64,000 nt of DNA, from contig JARVKI010000036.1 in the NCBI GenBank assembly GCA_036674765.1, positions 62,001 to 126,000 on the forward strand, written 5' to 3'. The notes beneath the pieces were generated by a model, which made no database searches, was not told the origin of the DNA, and saw only the letters and a program-made list of their open reading frames with translations. Within the stretch, counting starts at the first letter, position 1. Each line of letters starts with the position of its first letter. Origin of the DNA: Seiridium cupressi. Taxonomy: Eukaryota > Ascomycota > Sordariomycetes > Amphisphaeriales > Sporocadaceae. Both the position numbers and the translations under genes were made by a program. Shown here piece after piece: positions 54,701 to 64,000 of this stretch.

Positions 54701-57700
54701 GCATCGTCGTGTTGGCGATGAGTGTCCTACATTCTCGACAAGAAAAGAAAGAGTTAAGTCGAGAAAAATGCCCCCGCCAACACCGCTGCTTCTACGCACA
54801 GCGAGCAATAAGAAAGCAATCGTCGTTCACACGGCCGAACCTTCACCGGTGGAGTCGCCTAGCGCAGCTTATAACATGATCCAGGCGCAACTGCAAAAGC
54901 TCGAAGAACCTAGCCGAGACTCAGTGTCGAGTGAAGGCAGGCGGATGGCACTTCTCGAGGACTTGGAACTTGAGATGGGGCAGCAGGAGAACAGGTGGCA
55001 GACGATGCAACACAATTTAGATCGTGACTCGATTTCGACAATGCAGACAGAGTCTCGCCCAGTGTCGATTGCCACTCCAGCATCCAAGTCACTGACCCGA
55101 TCATCATCAACGAGTTCGATTCTTGCCGAAAGAAGAGCCTCTCGAAGAGCACGTATGACGGGAAACCGCTCGAAAGAAGATCTTGTCGCCCCCGAGTTGC
55201 CTGTACGAAACAGCCAGAGATCTACCGCCAGCCTCTTCCAGACCCGCTTGGCAGCAGCCCAGATGGAATACACGGATCACTTGCCCGATATGATACAGAA
55301 ACGGAACAACTTGAACTTCTTCTCAGTCTCCAAGGCGGATCTGGGTAGCCCCACGCCCCCGGACACCGATGAGTCTGATTCGGAGACGTTTCCCGAGTTA
55401 CAGTCCCTCAATGCCAAGGTCTACGAACCCGTGAAGGAGGTCCCTCGCCTGTGGCAACCAAATCCACCCAAGGTTGAGTTGGCAGAAGGCCTGTTGTGGG
55501 AGGCGCCTGTTCCGGAAGCTACCTCCGTCGAGGTAGTTGAGCTGCCCGGACTATCTGTCCGACCTGTCGTAAGGAAGAGCTCAGAACCTTTGACGATCCA
55601 GAGCACGCGGCTATGGCAACAATCACCACAGTCAGCAAAGGCTCCCGCAGGCTCTAGTCTCTGGGGCGAAACATCACCTGCACAATTACCAGAGCTTCGA
55701 GAACCACAGAAGTCGCAGAAGGCACGTCCCCTCACTCAGCGCCCCCCTCGAAGAAGCAAGCGTGTAACGCTTCTGCCTGATATCCGTAAGTCCTGTTTCA
55801 ACATGCAACCCTTCGCGTATTACTAATTGGGCAATAGTCGAGAGCCCGGAGCCTCTTCCAGACAACCGAGGCACGCTTGGCATTTTTCAGTTCCCATGGG
55901 GTGAACGGAGTGAAAACGCAACTGTCCAACCGCGTCAGGCGCAGATCTTCATGGCAATGCCAGGAACCATGACTAGTGGCAGACCACGCGTCAGCGCTGC
56001 TTTGGACGCACGATCCAAACAACTCGAGGCTGAGGAGTATTCTTCATCATTTTTTGACGACTATGATGAGGAGGAAGACGTGGGTGATAATTTCGACGAG
56101 GATTTCTATGATAGCGGCGACGAATTCGACGAGAACACTCTCTGGGAGATCGCTAGCCTGCTGAAGACTGATGTCCCCTCCAAAAACAGTCTGCTCCCCC
56201 CCGAGTTTAGCCCTTCGGTGATTGATGACTATATTGCCGAGGGGCCATCAGAGGATGAAGCTGAGCCGGAGTATGATGATGCGTTCAATGTGGTCCCAGA
56301 AGAATCAGCTTCGGCGGCTACGCCCTTGTTCATGAGACGTCAGGACGAGGTCATCAGGACATCCTTGTGGACAGCTAATGCCAAGGATGTGCTCTCTCGC
56401 CAGAGCTTTGGCCTACCACAGCCTGAGGATAATGTTTGGCAGAGTTATATCCCGAGTGAAATGGAAGGCCCTAGATTACGAACCCAGGTCGAGGGCCTTC
56501 CTCGCCTGGAGAGTACCCATTTGTGGATGCCCAAGTCGTTGCAAGTTATGCTGAAGCCATCTCTGTGGATCACTATTTCAAAATCCAATGCGGCAAGCCA
56601 GTCTTTTGGATTGCCTCAACCAGACATGGCGGTGTGGGAAAGTTACCTGCCCAGAGATGAGGGATCTGTGCGATCCAAGGCACGCATCGAGGAGGATGCC
56701 AAGATAGAGAGCTCTTCTCTATGGCAGCCGACGGTGGAGTCCATGGAGAGACGTGACTCGTTACTATGGGCAGCTCGGATGCCAGTACGCCAAACACCCC
56801 TGAATGCATCCGGCCCTCGTAGCAGCCCATCAAGACAACAAAGACGCAGCTTCATGTGGGAAAAGCCAATACGTTTGCCCGAGACCGGTCCAGCCGGACT
56901 GTTCAACGTCAAGGTCACGAGAGCAGACTATCGCAGGACATCCGAAGCACCTATCGCAGCTTCAATGATAACGAAACCTCGGATGAGCAGGGGGCCTTTA
57001 CAGATGCTGACAACCCAAAAGCTCTGGAGGTCTACGCCGAAGCTCGTTACGCGTAGGACAGGAAAGCGTCAGACTTTGTGGTCGCCGACTTCTGTTCGGG
57101 TGGCAGGCACTACAACGTTATTCCAGCTCAACCCGAAGCGAAAGAACTACAGGACTACAGAAGCAGAACCAGCAGCCATAAACATGCTAACCAAGCAACG
57201 AAGGTCAAACGCCCCTCTTCCGCAGATTTCGTCCTCGCAATTCTGGACACTAAGCAGCATGAAGAAAGCCGAGGTAAACTGGATCAAGATCTCTTCGTCT
57301 AAGTGCGATTCTAGCAAGCCCGTCACATCTACGCAATGGCTCTTTCGAGTTGATCCCAAGAGGAAGGATTGGCGCACCACTTCTGCAGAGCCCGCAGCCT
57401 TGGATATGATGACGAAGTCTCGGACTGTCAACGTACCCATGCCCCAGCTCGAGTCCACCCGGTTGTGGTCACCTTCCGCCACCGTGGTCGCTGAGTTTGA
57501 CTGGATCACAATCTCCTCGGTCAGGCCACGGAGTCCGTCGATAGCATCTATTGCATCTACGAGCTCGACCCCCACGTCCCCTGTCACCGACGCGTCTTCG
57601 ATCAGGACTACAAGCACCAAGGCGTCTACCGTCGCGCCGTCAGTTTCCAGCAAGTTTAGCCTTCGTGGTCTCTTTGAGCGGAGAAAGAAGGCCGAGCCTC

Positions 57701-58554
57701 CTGTCCCGAGTATTCCCAAAGATGTTGAGCTCCCACGGATTCCTGAAGTTCCTAGTGAGCCTTTCATTGTTAAGGACCTCGACAAGATACCACGTACCGA
57801 ACACACCCATGTCCCTCTTCGTCAGCAACACCGCTTAAACATTGCCTACAACAGTGATTGGGATGCCGCACTTCGGGAAGCTATCGCTGCAAGTTACCCA
57901 AACACGCGCTTTGCCCTTGTCCACGCCTCGCAGTCGCAGTGGGATCAAGCTCTTCAAGAAGCCATCAAGGCAAGCCACATCTCGCCTAAAATTGTTCGTA
58001 GAGCTGCGTCGCCTAGGGAATGGTCAACGGCTCTGAACCAGGCCATTGCCGCTAGCTACCCTCAGAACCGATTCTCCAGAGGACAGACCCTGCCCGCTCA
58101 ATGGGACAAGGAGCTTTGCGAGGCAATTGCTCGTTCTCAACGAACCGTCTACGATGTTTCGAAGCTTCACCCGGTGTTCTTTGGCTCCATGCCCACTACA
58201 ACTGCAAACGTGCACCCTGCCATGTTTGGAATGACGACAAAGACTGAGGCGTCCTCCAATGCCGCAGCTCAGCAGCCTCTTCTCTGGTCCAAATCAGTTT
58301 CCCTCTCTTCACACATCAGTGGAGCTATGTGGTCTCCTTCCGCGCCAGTAGTCAGACCCGAGGCCTCAAGCCTCCCTGAAATCCAAAGCATGTCGGTTCG
58401 CAAACCAACCCCGAGAGCCGCGACCGAGCTCTCGGTAGAGTCGGGTTTCGCTGGCCACAATTTGTGGAAGCGTCGCGATGTGCGAGCCAAGGAGCGAGAT
58501 TGGCTGGATGACACAATGAAGAAGCGCTTCTCGCGTGTCGAGCTACGATATTAG
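51786..58554 (+). CDS. Very large seven-membrane-segment protein with Trp-motif repeat tail
   Basis: Five predicted exons: 51786-51832, 51887-52424, 52482-52569, 52618-55785 and 55838-58554; exactly 2185 aa. Residues 1-230 contain seven hydrophobic segments, among them AFFFGILLNTASAGFILYI, ALIFFLASSALWAQVEFL, PIAIAVVALDAVVLTSTAVL and LPAIGLFILTALITVLSG. No signal peptide. The first 47-nt exon and the third exon are needed to complete TM1 and TM7. The remaining ~1950 residues are polar, Ser/Pro-rich and disordered, with at least 18 Trp motifs of the form LW-x-P/SLW, an acidic patch near residue 1370, and three internal repeat families. I do not recognise the protein. A seven-segment start followed by a cytoplasmic tail would suit a receptor-like or scaffold protein; that is inference from topology only. 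Confidence 0.75.
56356..56730 (+). repeat. Two ~67-aa repeats in the large protein (SFGLPQP type)
   Basis: Two copies about 201 nt apart (near 56359 and 56560). Each contains SLW, then QSFGLPQP, then VW.SY.P, then R..A/TQ(V/I)E and ending ES(T/S).LW. Approximate residues 1453-1578. Confidence 0.75.
56908..57490 (+). repeat. Three ~73-aa repeats in the large protein (YRTT-AEPAA type)
   Basis: Three copies spaced about 220 nt apart (starting near 56910, 57130 and 57351). Each has a K-rich start, (Y/W)R.T, (S/A)E(A/P).AA, M.TK.R, then P.PQ/LQM and a closing (L/F)W. Approximate residues 1637-1831. Confidence 0.75.
57853..58140 (+). repeat. Four ~32-aa repeats in the large protein (WD-AL-EAIAASYP type)
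   Basis: Four tandem copies of the helical-looking pattern W-x2-AL-x-EAIAASYP-x2-RF, the last degenerate at its end (KELCEAIARSQ). They begin near 57859, 57940, 58021 and 58102, an 81-nt or 27-aa step. Approximate residues 1952-2048. Confidence 0.75.
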
Positions 58555-58995
58555 ATGATGCCAGATTTCTCTTGGAAATGGCGGAGTTTCTGGGGGGTTC
58601 GTCGATCGTTAGTTGCAGTTACTATTTCAAGCATCATACCCCTTCAGAATGTATAACATCCTTTTATCTTTAAGGTTTTTATTGGTAATGATATCATGCG
58701 TCATGCAATCACGCAATCACGACGTCGCTCGTTTTACATCTTTTCATATTACATACTCTAAAGAAAAAGTTTATCATGCTGCCCCTACGGCAGCAAAATA
58801 CAAGTCCCATGACTTGAAATTGCTATCAGTATATTCGCTTCGAAGTGATGGGTGTAGCCGCGTTCAATTGCCCAAACACATTATTGCGGGTATCGCTCAT
58901 ATTCATCCAATATTCTAAAGTCATAATCTATCGAGAGTCATCACTAACTAGAACCAGAAATGTCGCCTCATTGCAAGCTCGAGGTAACATATCGT
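58555..58995. other. Convergent 3' intergenic region, 441 bp
   Basis: AT-rich sequence between the ends of the large gene and the alpha-xylosidase gene. No gene seen. Confidence 0.6.
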
Positions 58996-61394
58996 CTAAA
59001 GCCACTGGATAGTCTCCGAATAGGCCGCATCCACATTTCGGCCATCCTTACTTGTCTTCCAGTCGCCCTTGAGGATATCAGTTCCTTTCAATTCGCCGTT
59101 GCCATCGACTGTCAAAGCGCCCAGCGCCTTGCCATCCTTGTCACTCAAGTCTGCACTAGCTCCCTCCTTGGCCCGATACAGGGCCACCTCCACATCCGCG
59201 GCGTAGTCGTAGACAGCACCCCTGGCCTCGGGCTTGCCGAGGACGAGCACCGTGTTCTCTCTCACGTACAGGGGCAGGCTGCCGAACCCGTGCTTCTCCT
59301 TGAACCAGCCGGGGCCGTCGCGCGTCTTGTTGGTGAAGAAGCACGTCCACTTGCCCTTTGGCAGGTAGAACTCCACCTCTCCGGACTCGTCGAAGATGGG
59401 CGCGGCGAGGAGGCTGTCGCCGACCATGAACTGGCGGTCCAGGTACCAGGACGTCTGGTCCTCGGGGAACTCGAGGCACATGGCGCGCAGGGACAGCGGG
59501 GCGCCCTGCTCGATGGCCTTGGCGGTCTGCGCGAAGAGGTACGGCATGAGGCGCGTCTTGAGCGCCGTCCACTTGGACAGCGTCCGCGAGCTTCCCTCTT
59601 CGCTCTTGTCGTCGTTGTCGATGGTCCATGGCACGCGGTACGAATTGCTGCCGTGCAGACGGCTGTGCGAGCACAGAAGGCCGAAGGCAACCCAGCGCTT
59701 GTAGATCCAGGGCGGCGGGTAGCCTTCGAAACCGCCGATGTCGACCGACCAGAAGGCGAAGCCTGACAGGCCGAGTGACAGGCCACCGCGGACCGACTCG
59801 GCCATGGCCTCGGGGGTCGACTCACAGTCTCCGCCCCATTGCAGAGGGAACCGCTGCGTGCCAGCACAGGCGGATCTAGCAAAGAGTACAGCCTCATCCT
59901 CACCGTAGCGGGCCTGCAGCGCCTCGTAGACGACCTTGTTGTAGATGAACGAGTAGTAATTGTGCATCTTGTGGGGATCTACCGTCTTGTCATACCACTC
60001 GACGTCGAGGGTGGGGACGCGCTCGCCAAAGTCGGTCTTGATCGCATCGACACCCTTGTCGAAGAGGCTGTTGAGGCATTCCACGTACCATTTGACCGCG
60101 GCCGGGTTGGTGAAATCGACGAGGGCCATACCGGCCTGCCAGAGATCCCACTGCCAGATATCACCATTTTTCCTCTTGAGGAAATATCCATTCTTTGCCC
60201 CCTCTTCGAAAGCTGCACCGTTCTGAGCGATGTAGGGGTTGATCCATACACAGACTTTGTTAGCCAGGCCAGACGACTTCAGACGAGATATTTGGGCCTT
60301 GGGATCGGGGAATCTCTCCGAGTCGAAGACAAAATCGGTCCACTTGAAAGCTTTCATCCAGAAGCAATCGTAGTGGAACACGTCGACCTGCGTGTCGCGC
60401 TCCTTCATCCCCTCGAGGAACGAGGTGACGGTCTTCTCGTCGTAGTTGGTGGTGAAGCTGGTGCTAAGCCACAAACCAAAGCTCCAGCTCGGCACCTTTC
60501 CGGGCTTGCCGAGGAGCACCGAGTACCGCTGCAGCACCTCCTTCGGGGTCGGGCCATAGATGATGTACCACTTCAGCCTCTGGCCCTCGATGCTCGTCTG
60601 GACGCGGTTGGTCCGCTCGCTGCCGATTTCGAGGTCGACCTTGCCGGGGGTGTCTATGAAGATTCCGTAGCCCTTGGAGCTGAGCCAGAAGGACACGTTC
60701 TTGTACGCCTGGTCGCTAGACGTGCCTCCGTCGGCGTTCCATAGCTGCACGGATTGTCCGACCTTGTTGAACGCGCCGAAACGCTCTCCCAGACCGTGGA
60801 CAGACTCACCGACACCCAATGATGTCTGTGTGAAGATGTAGTGCTTGAAGTCCCGCATATCTCCGGTCTGTAACGGGTTGCTAGTCGCTGGACTATAGGC
60901 TAGGCCAACGCTCCTGCTCTGGAGCGATGTGAGTTGCTTGGAGCCATCGGCACTGTGAAATTTGATGTCGAATGCGTGTTCGTCCCCGTTGATGGTGGCG
61001 GCCACTGAGCCGGAAGACAGAACAGTTCCTTTGTCGCTCTTGGATACACTGGCGTCCACTTTGGGTCTGCCATTGGGATATAGGTCGAAGTCAGGTCCGC
61101 GTCTGGCAGCACCAGCCCAGTGAGTTGTTTCTACCGATATGACGCCGTCGATGGCTGCTTCGATGTCCTGTCATTGCGTTAGGATTGCGATTGTCTCCCG
61201 GTTGCATGTCTTCATATCGTTGAACTCACAATTGTCAGAGTACTCCGGTTCAGAGTGTCGCCCCGGGAGAAGATCTTCCTTGTCGGACACAGCAGACTTA
61301 CACCGTTGTCCTTTGGTGTGATCTCATAGACCTCCTCCGCATACTCGGCCTGTATGCCCTCAGCGGGAAGCCACATACCATCGCGGAACTTCAT
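58996..61394 (-). CDS. GH31 alpha-xylosidase (YicI type), intracellular
   Basis: Exons 61394-61230 and 61167-58996; 778 aa, close to E. coli YicI (772). No signal peptide, so cytosolic. An N-terminal beta-sandwich (MKFRDGMWLPAEGI, CPTRKIFSRGDTLN, GLGERFGAFNKVGQ) precedes the (beta/alpha)8 barrel. Asp434 in AIKTDFGERVP is the nucleophile and Asp502 in QWGGDCES the acid/base; FHYDCFWMK and RSACAGTQRFPLQWGGD are typical of alpha-xylosidase rather than alpha-glucosidase members. Reaction: release of alpha-linked xylose from isoprimeverose and other xyloglucan oligosaccharides. A GTAAGT inside exon 1 is read as coding because the family sequence runs through it. Divergent from the GH3 gene. Confidence 0.92.
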
Positions 61395-62388
61395 GATTGC
61401 AGATCTAGTTCGGTGGGTAAGAGTAGGGATCAAAATTTGGAAAGATAGAAAACCACGAGGTCAATTGAAAGGTTCAGTGATCATTCCATTTGATATGCCC
61501 CCATAGACATACATGCCCAAGCTCCCCAAGATGTCACGATAGCTGCCCCTCACCCAATTCAGGGTCCTCCCATGCCGGCCCATGGTGCTCGAGGCGGGAC
61601 ACTCCCAGTCGGCAGGCGGCCCGTCTAGGCGAGAGAGGGGGCAGCCGGAACAAGTCATGTTCGCGGCATCAGACGATCTCCCACGACCGATCCACTTGGG
61701 CCTCATAGTTGGGGCATGCATCGGGGCATGCAATGCAGTAGCTGGGCAATATATGGGGAATCAGATTGATCATGGAGGTGGCCGTTGGAACGGCACCGCA
61801 GCCTGTTGCAGCGCAGTCGGTACATCGGAGAAATCGCAGCCGTAATGAGGTCTGCGCATCGCCATGAACACCGTTGCTAGTATTCCACCAATCGGATGCG
61901 CTGTAGGCCTTCTCCACGTTTTCCCCAACCTTGCTTCTCCAGCTTCGCTATTGCATCTCCAACTTCTCCTCATCGGCGGCGAGGAAAAAAAGTCGTGGTC
62001 ATGACATACCATGTCGTTCGGCTACGAAGACGACGACTAGAGGGTAGCCGGGCCTGTTCTCCCTTGCCATGGCTCTGCCAAATTCGCCGCAGCCTAGGCC
62101 TTGATTGCAACTGGAGCCCCGGATCATGTACGCAGACGAGCATCGTTAATACATTACCAACACGTGCAATTTCCTAGCATAGATTATGTCTGGGCAAGGT
62201 TGGTGCGGAGTAAGAGCTCGCTTCCGGATCTGAGGGTTGTATCCTAGGTGCCGTTCCTGACCGCTGGGACAGCGAATCTGACATACATATATATGATGCT
62301 CTGTATCCCCGCCCGAGTAGCACAAGGGACGTGATCGCGAGCCCGCGTAGTTTTGTGCCAGTCCGTCCCAACAATCGCGCGTGTCAAG
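61395..62388. promoter_or_regulatory. Bidirectional promoter of the GH31 and GH3 genes
   Basis: 994 bp without a gene. A TATATA string (62288-62293) lies about 100 bp before the GH3 ATG. CreA-like SYGGRG hexamers occur in reverse at 62307-62312 (CCCCGC) and near 62112. I find GGCTAC but no GGCTAA, so XlnR control is not supported by a consensus site. Confidence 0.45.
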
Positions 62389-64000
62389 ATGCTGCGTTCG
62401 CCAACTCTCTCCATCTCGCTGTTCCTAGCGACCGTGTACGCTCAATACAGCACCGGCAATGACACTAGCAACGGCACTCAGCCGCTTTACAAGGACGCCA
62501 GCGCTCCCATAAATGACAGAGTTGAGGATCTCCTGTCGCGCATGACCGTCGAAGAGAAGACCTCCCAACTGGTACAAGGAGACATCCGAAACTGGCTCAA
62601 CATCACCGATGGCAGCTTCAATGAGACTGGCCTGGAATGGAGCACGCAATACCGAGGCGGTTCCTACTACGTGGGAGTGCCCATCGCCTGGGAGCTCCTC
62701 AGCGACAACATCAAGATCGGCCAGGAATACTCGATGGAGAACACGAGGCTCGGTATACCGCCCTGGGTACAGAGCGAGGGTATCCACGGATTTCTGATCC
62801 CCAATGGCACCATTTTCAACTCGCCTATTGCCTATGCCTGCTCCTTTAACCCCGAGTTGGTCGAGAAGATGGCTGCCGCAATTGCGCAGGAGTCGCTAGC
62901 TTTGGGAGTAAACAACATCTTTGCGCCTTTGGCTGACCTTGCTCGCGAACTGCGCTTTGGTCGGGTCGAGGAAACATTTGGCGAGGATCCGCACCTGTAA
63001 GTGACAAGACCCGGACTATGATCTGTATCGCTCACTCAATGGTATGCAGGACTGGCGAGATTGCATACTCGTTTGTCAAGGGTCTTCAGTCAGGAGGCGT
63101 TGCCGCTATGGTCAAACACTTTGTAAGGAACCAGTCGCGCAGGGACAATGCAGTACGACGACTAACGAAACCAGGCGGCCTTCGCAACCCCCGAACAGGG
63201 CATCAACACCGGTCCAGTCCACGGTGGAAAACGCGAGCTCTTGACGACCTATCTACCATCGTTCAAGCGAGCCATCATTGACGGAGAGGCTTTGTCCATC
63301 ATGGCTGCATACCATGCATATGATGGCATACCCGCAGTCGCCGACAAGTACATACTCTCTGATATTCTTAGAGACCAATGGGGATATGAATACTTCGTAG
63401 GTGACCACACCTCGATCATGCGGAGTACGACTAATGAATATGTGCACAGGTCATGAGCGATGCTGGTGGTACTGACCGTCTCTGTGGCGCATTCTTCATG
63501 TGCGAAAGCAGTCCGATCGACTCTGAAGCTGTTGTCAACTTCGTAAGTGCATAGACAAGAGGCGAGCAGCGCTTTTGTTATCTGAATCTGACATATATCA
63601 GGCGCTCCCCGCCGGAACTGACGTCGAGATGGGCGGTGGCTCATACAACTATGAGAAGATTCCCGAAATGGTTGCAGCCGGCACGCTCTCGGCCGATATC
63701 GTCGATGAGGCAGTCCGCCGAACCCTGCGCGCCAAGTTCAAGATTGGCCTCTTTGAGAAGCCCTACGCAGGTGTCCCGGCCGACGAGCAGGCAAACTACA
63801 TCAACACTCCCGAGATCGTTGCCATAGCCCGACAACTCGACGCCGAGTCTATCGTCCTGCTCGAGAACCACGAGAGCGTTCTGCCACTCAGCAAGGACGC
63901 CAACATCGCCGTCATTGGTCCCATGGCACATGGATATATGAACGTAGGTTTTTGACTCCGAAAGGAACGACGAAATTCATGCTGACGTGATCAGTACGGT
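62389..64000 (+). CDS. Secreted GH3 beta-glycosidase, 3' end beyond window
   Basis: Predicted exons 62389-62996, 63050-63122, 63175-63396, 63450-63542, 63602-63943 and 63995 onward. A signal peptide (ends near TVYAQ) leads into the GH3 barrel: RVEDLLSRMTVEEKTSQL, NTRLGIPPWVQSEGIHGF, NNIFAPLADLARELRFGRVEETFGEDP, VKHFAAFATPEQGIN and VMSDAGG, where Asp305 should be the nucleophile (SDW is the usual motif in beta-glucosidases). The C-terminal Rossmann-like domain starts (SIVLLENHESVLPLS, IAVIGPMA) and runs off the window. Several N-x-S/T sites fit secretion. Members cleave beta-glucosides or beta-xylosides; next to an alpha-xylosidase, action on xyloglucan fragments is plausible. The first exon-2 junction is inside a Leu codon. 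Confidence 0.9.

Noticed and set aside
58960..60744. Long plus-strand frames antisense to the alpha-xylosidase gene
   Set aside because: They mirror the GC-rich third positions of the GH31 gene and show no protein family; the GH31 model explains the region.
61260..61320. Possible extra intron in exon 1 of the alpha-xylosidase gene, starting at a GTAAGT
   Set aside because: The frame runs through it and encodes the conserved CPTRKIFSRGDTLN block, so it is coding.

Overview
The window is nuclear DNA of a filamentous ascomycete (Pezizomycotina). Genes lie on both strands without operons. Most carry short introns (about 45-110 nt) with GT...CTRAC...AG signals. The gene content is typical of moulds: Zn2Cys6 regulators, anion:cation symporters of the MFS, a Crh cell-wall glucanosyltransferase, a 2EXR protein, and secreted and intracellular glycosidases. 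I could not place it more precisely than subphylum. I found no rRNA, tRNA, CRISPR or intact transposon. The exon models below were built by hand by joining reading frames at splice signals until family alignments ran through, so boundaries are predictions.

Layout. 1-9.4 kb: truncated Crh-type GH16 gene, a long empty stretch, an unrecognised coiled-coil-like protein, a fungal transcription-factor-like protein, and an MFS transporter. 11.2-22.2 kb is mostly housekeeping: the BRCT-repeat DNA-repair scaffold Rtt107/Brc1, ESCRT-II subunit Vps25, a 2EXR protein, kinetochore Ndc80, an OB-fold protein and a small membrane protein. 22.7-41.3 kb is a compact set of metabolic and regulatory genes: 5-oxoprolinase, a Dal5-type transporter, a class I glutamine amidotransferase-like protein, a PLP aminotransferase, an isocitrate-lyase-like protein that has lost both catalytic motifs, and two Zn2Cys6 regulators. 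42.8-50.2 kb: a disordered Ser/Pro-rich protein, a cupin, an RWD-PARP protein, and a zinc-knuckle SR-like protein whose first intron appears to be AT-AC. 51.8-58.6 kb: one very large gene (about 2185 aa) with seven predicted membrane segments followed by a ~1950-residue Trp-motif-rich tail holding three kinds of internal repeat. 59-64 kb: a divergent pair, an intracellular GH31 alpha-xylosidase and a secreted GH3 glycosidase (cut by the window end), which fits xyloglucan or xylo-oligosaccharide breakdown.

The best candidate for an undescribed system is the 22.7-41.3 kb set. Its contents would suit uptake of a small organic anion, ATP-driven opening of a lactam-type ring, amino-group handling and a step by an isocitrate-lyase-fold protein with a rebuilt active site. 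The aminotransferase and the lyase-like gene share a 518-bp promoter rich in CGG triplets, as expected of a Zn2Cys6 target. This is inference from gene content and proximity only. The second candidate is the seven-membrane-segment protein with its giant repeat tail.
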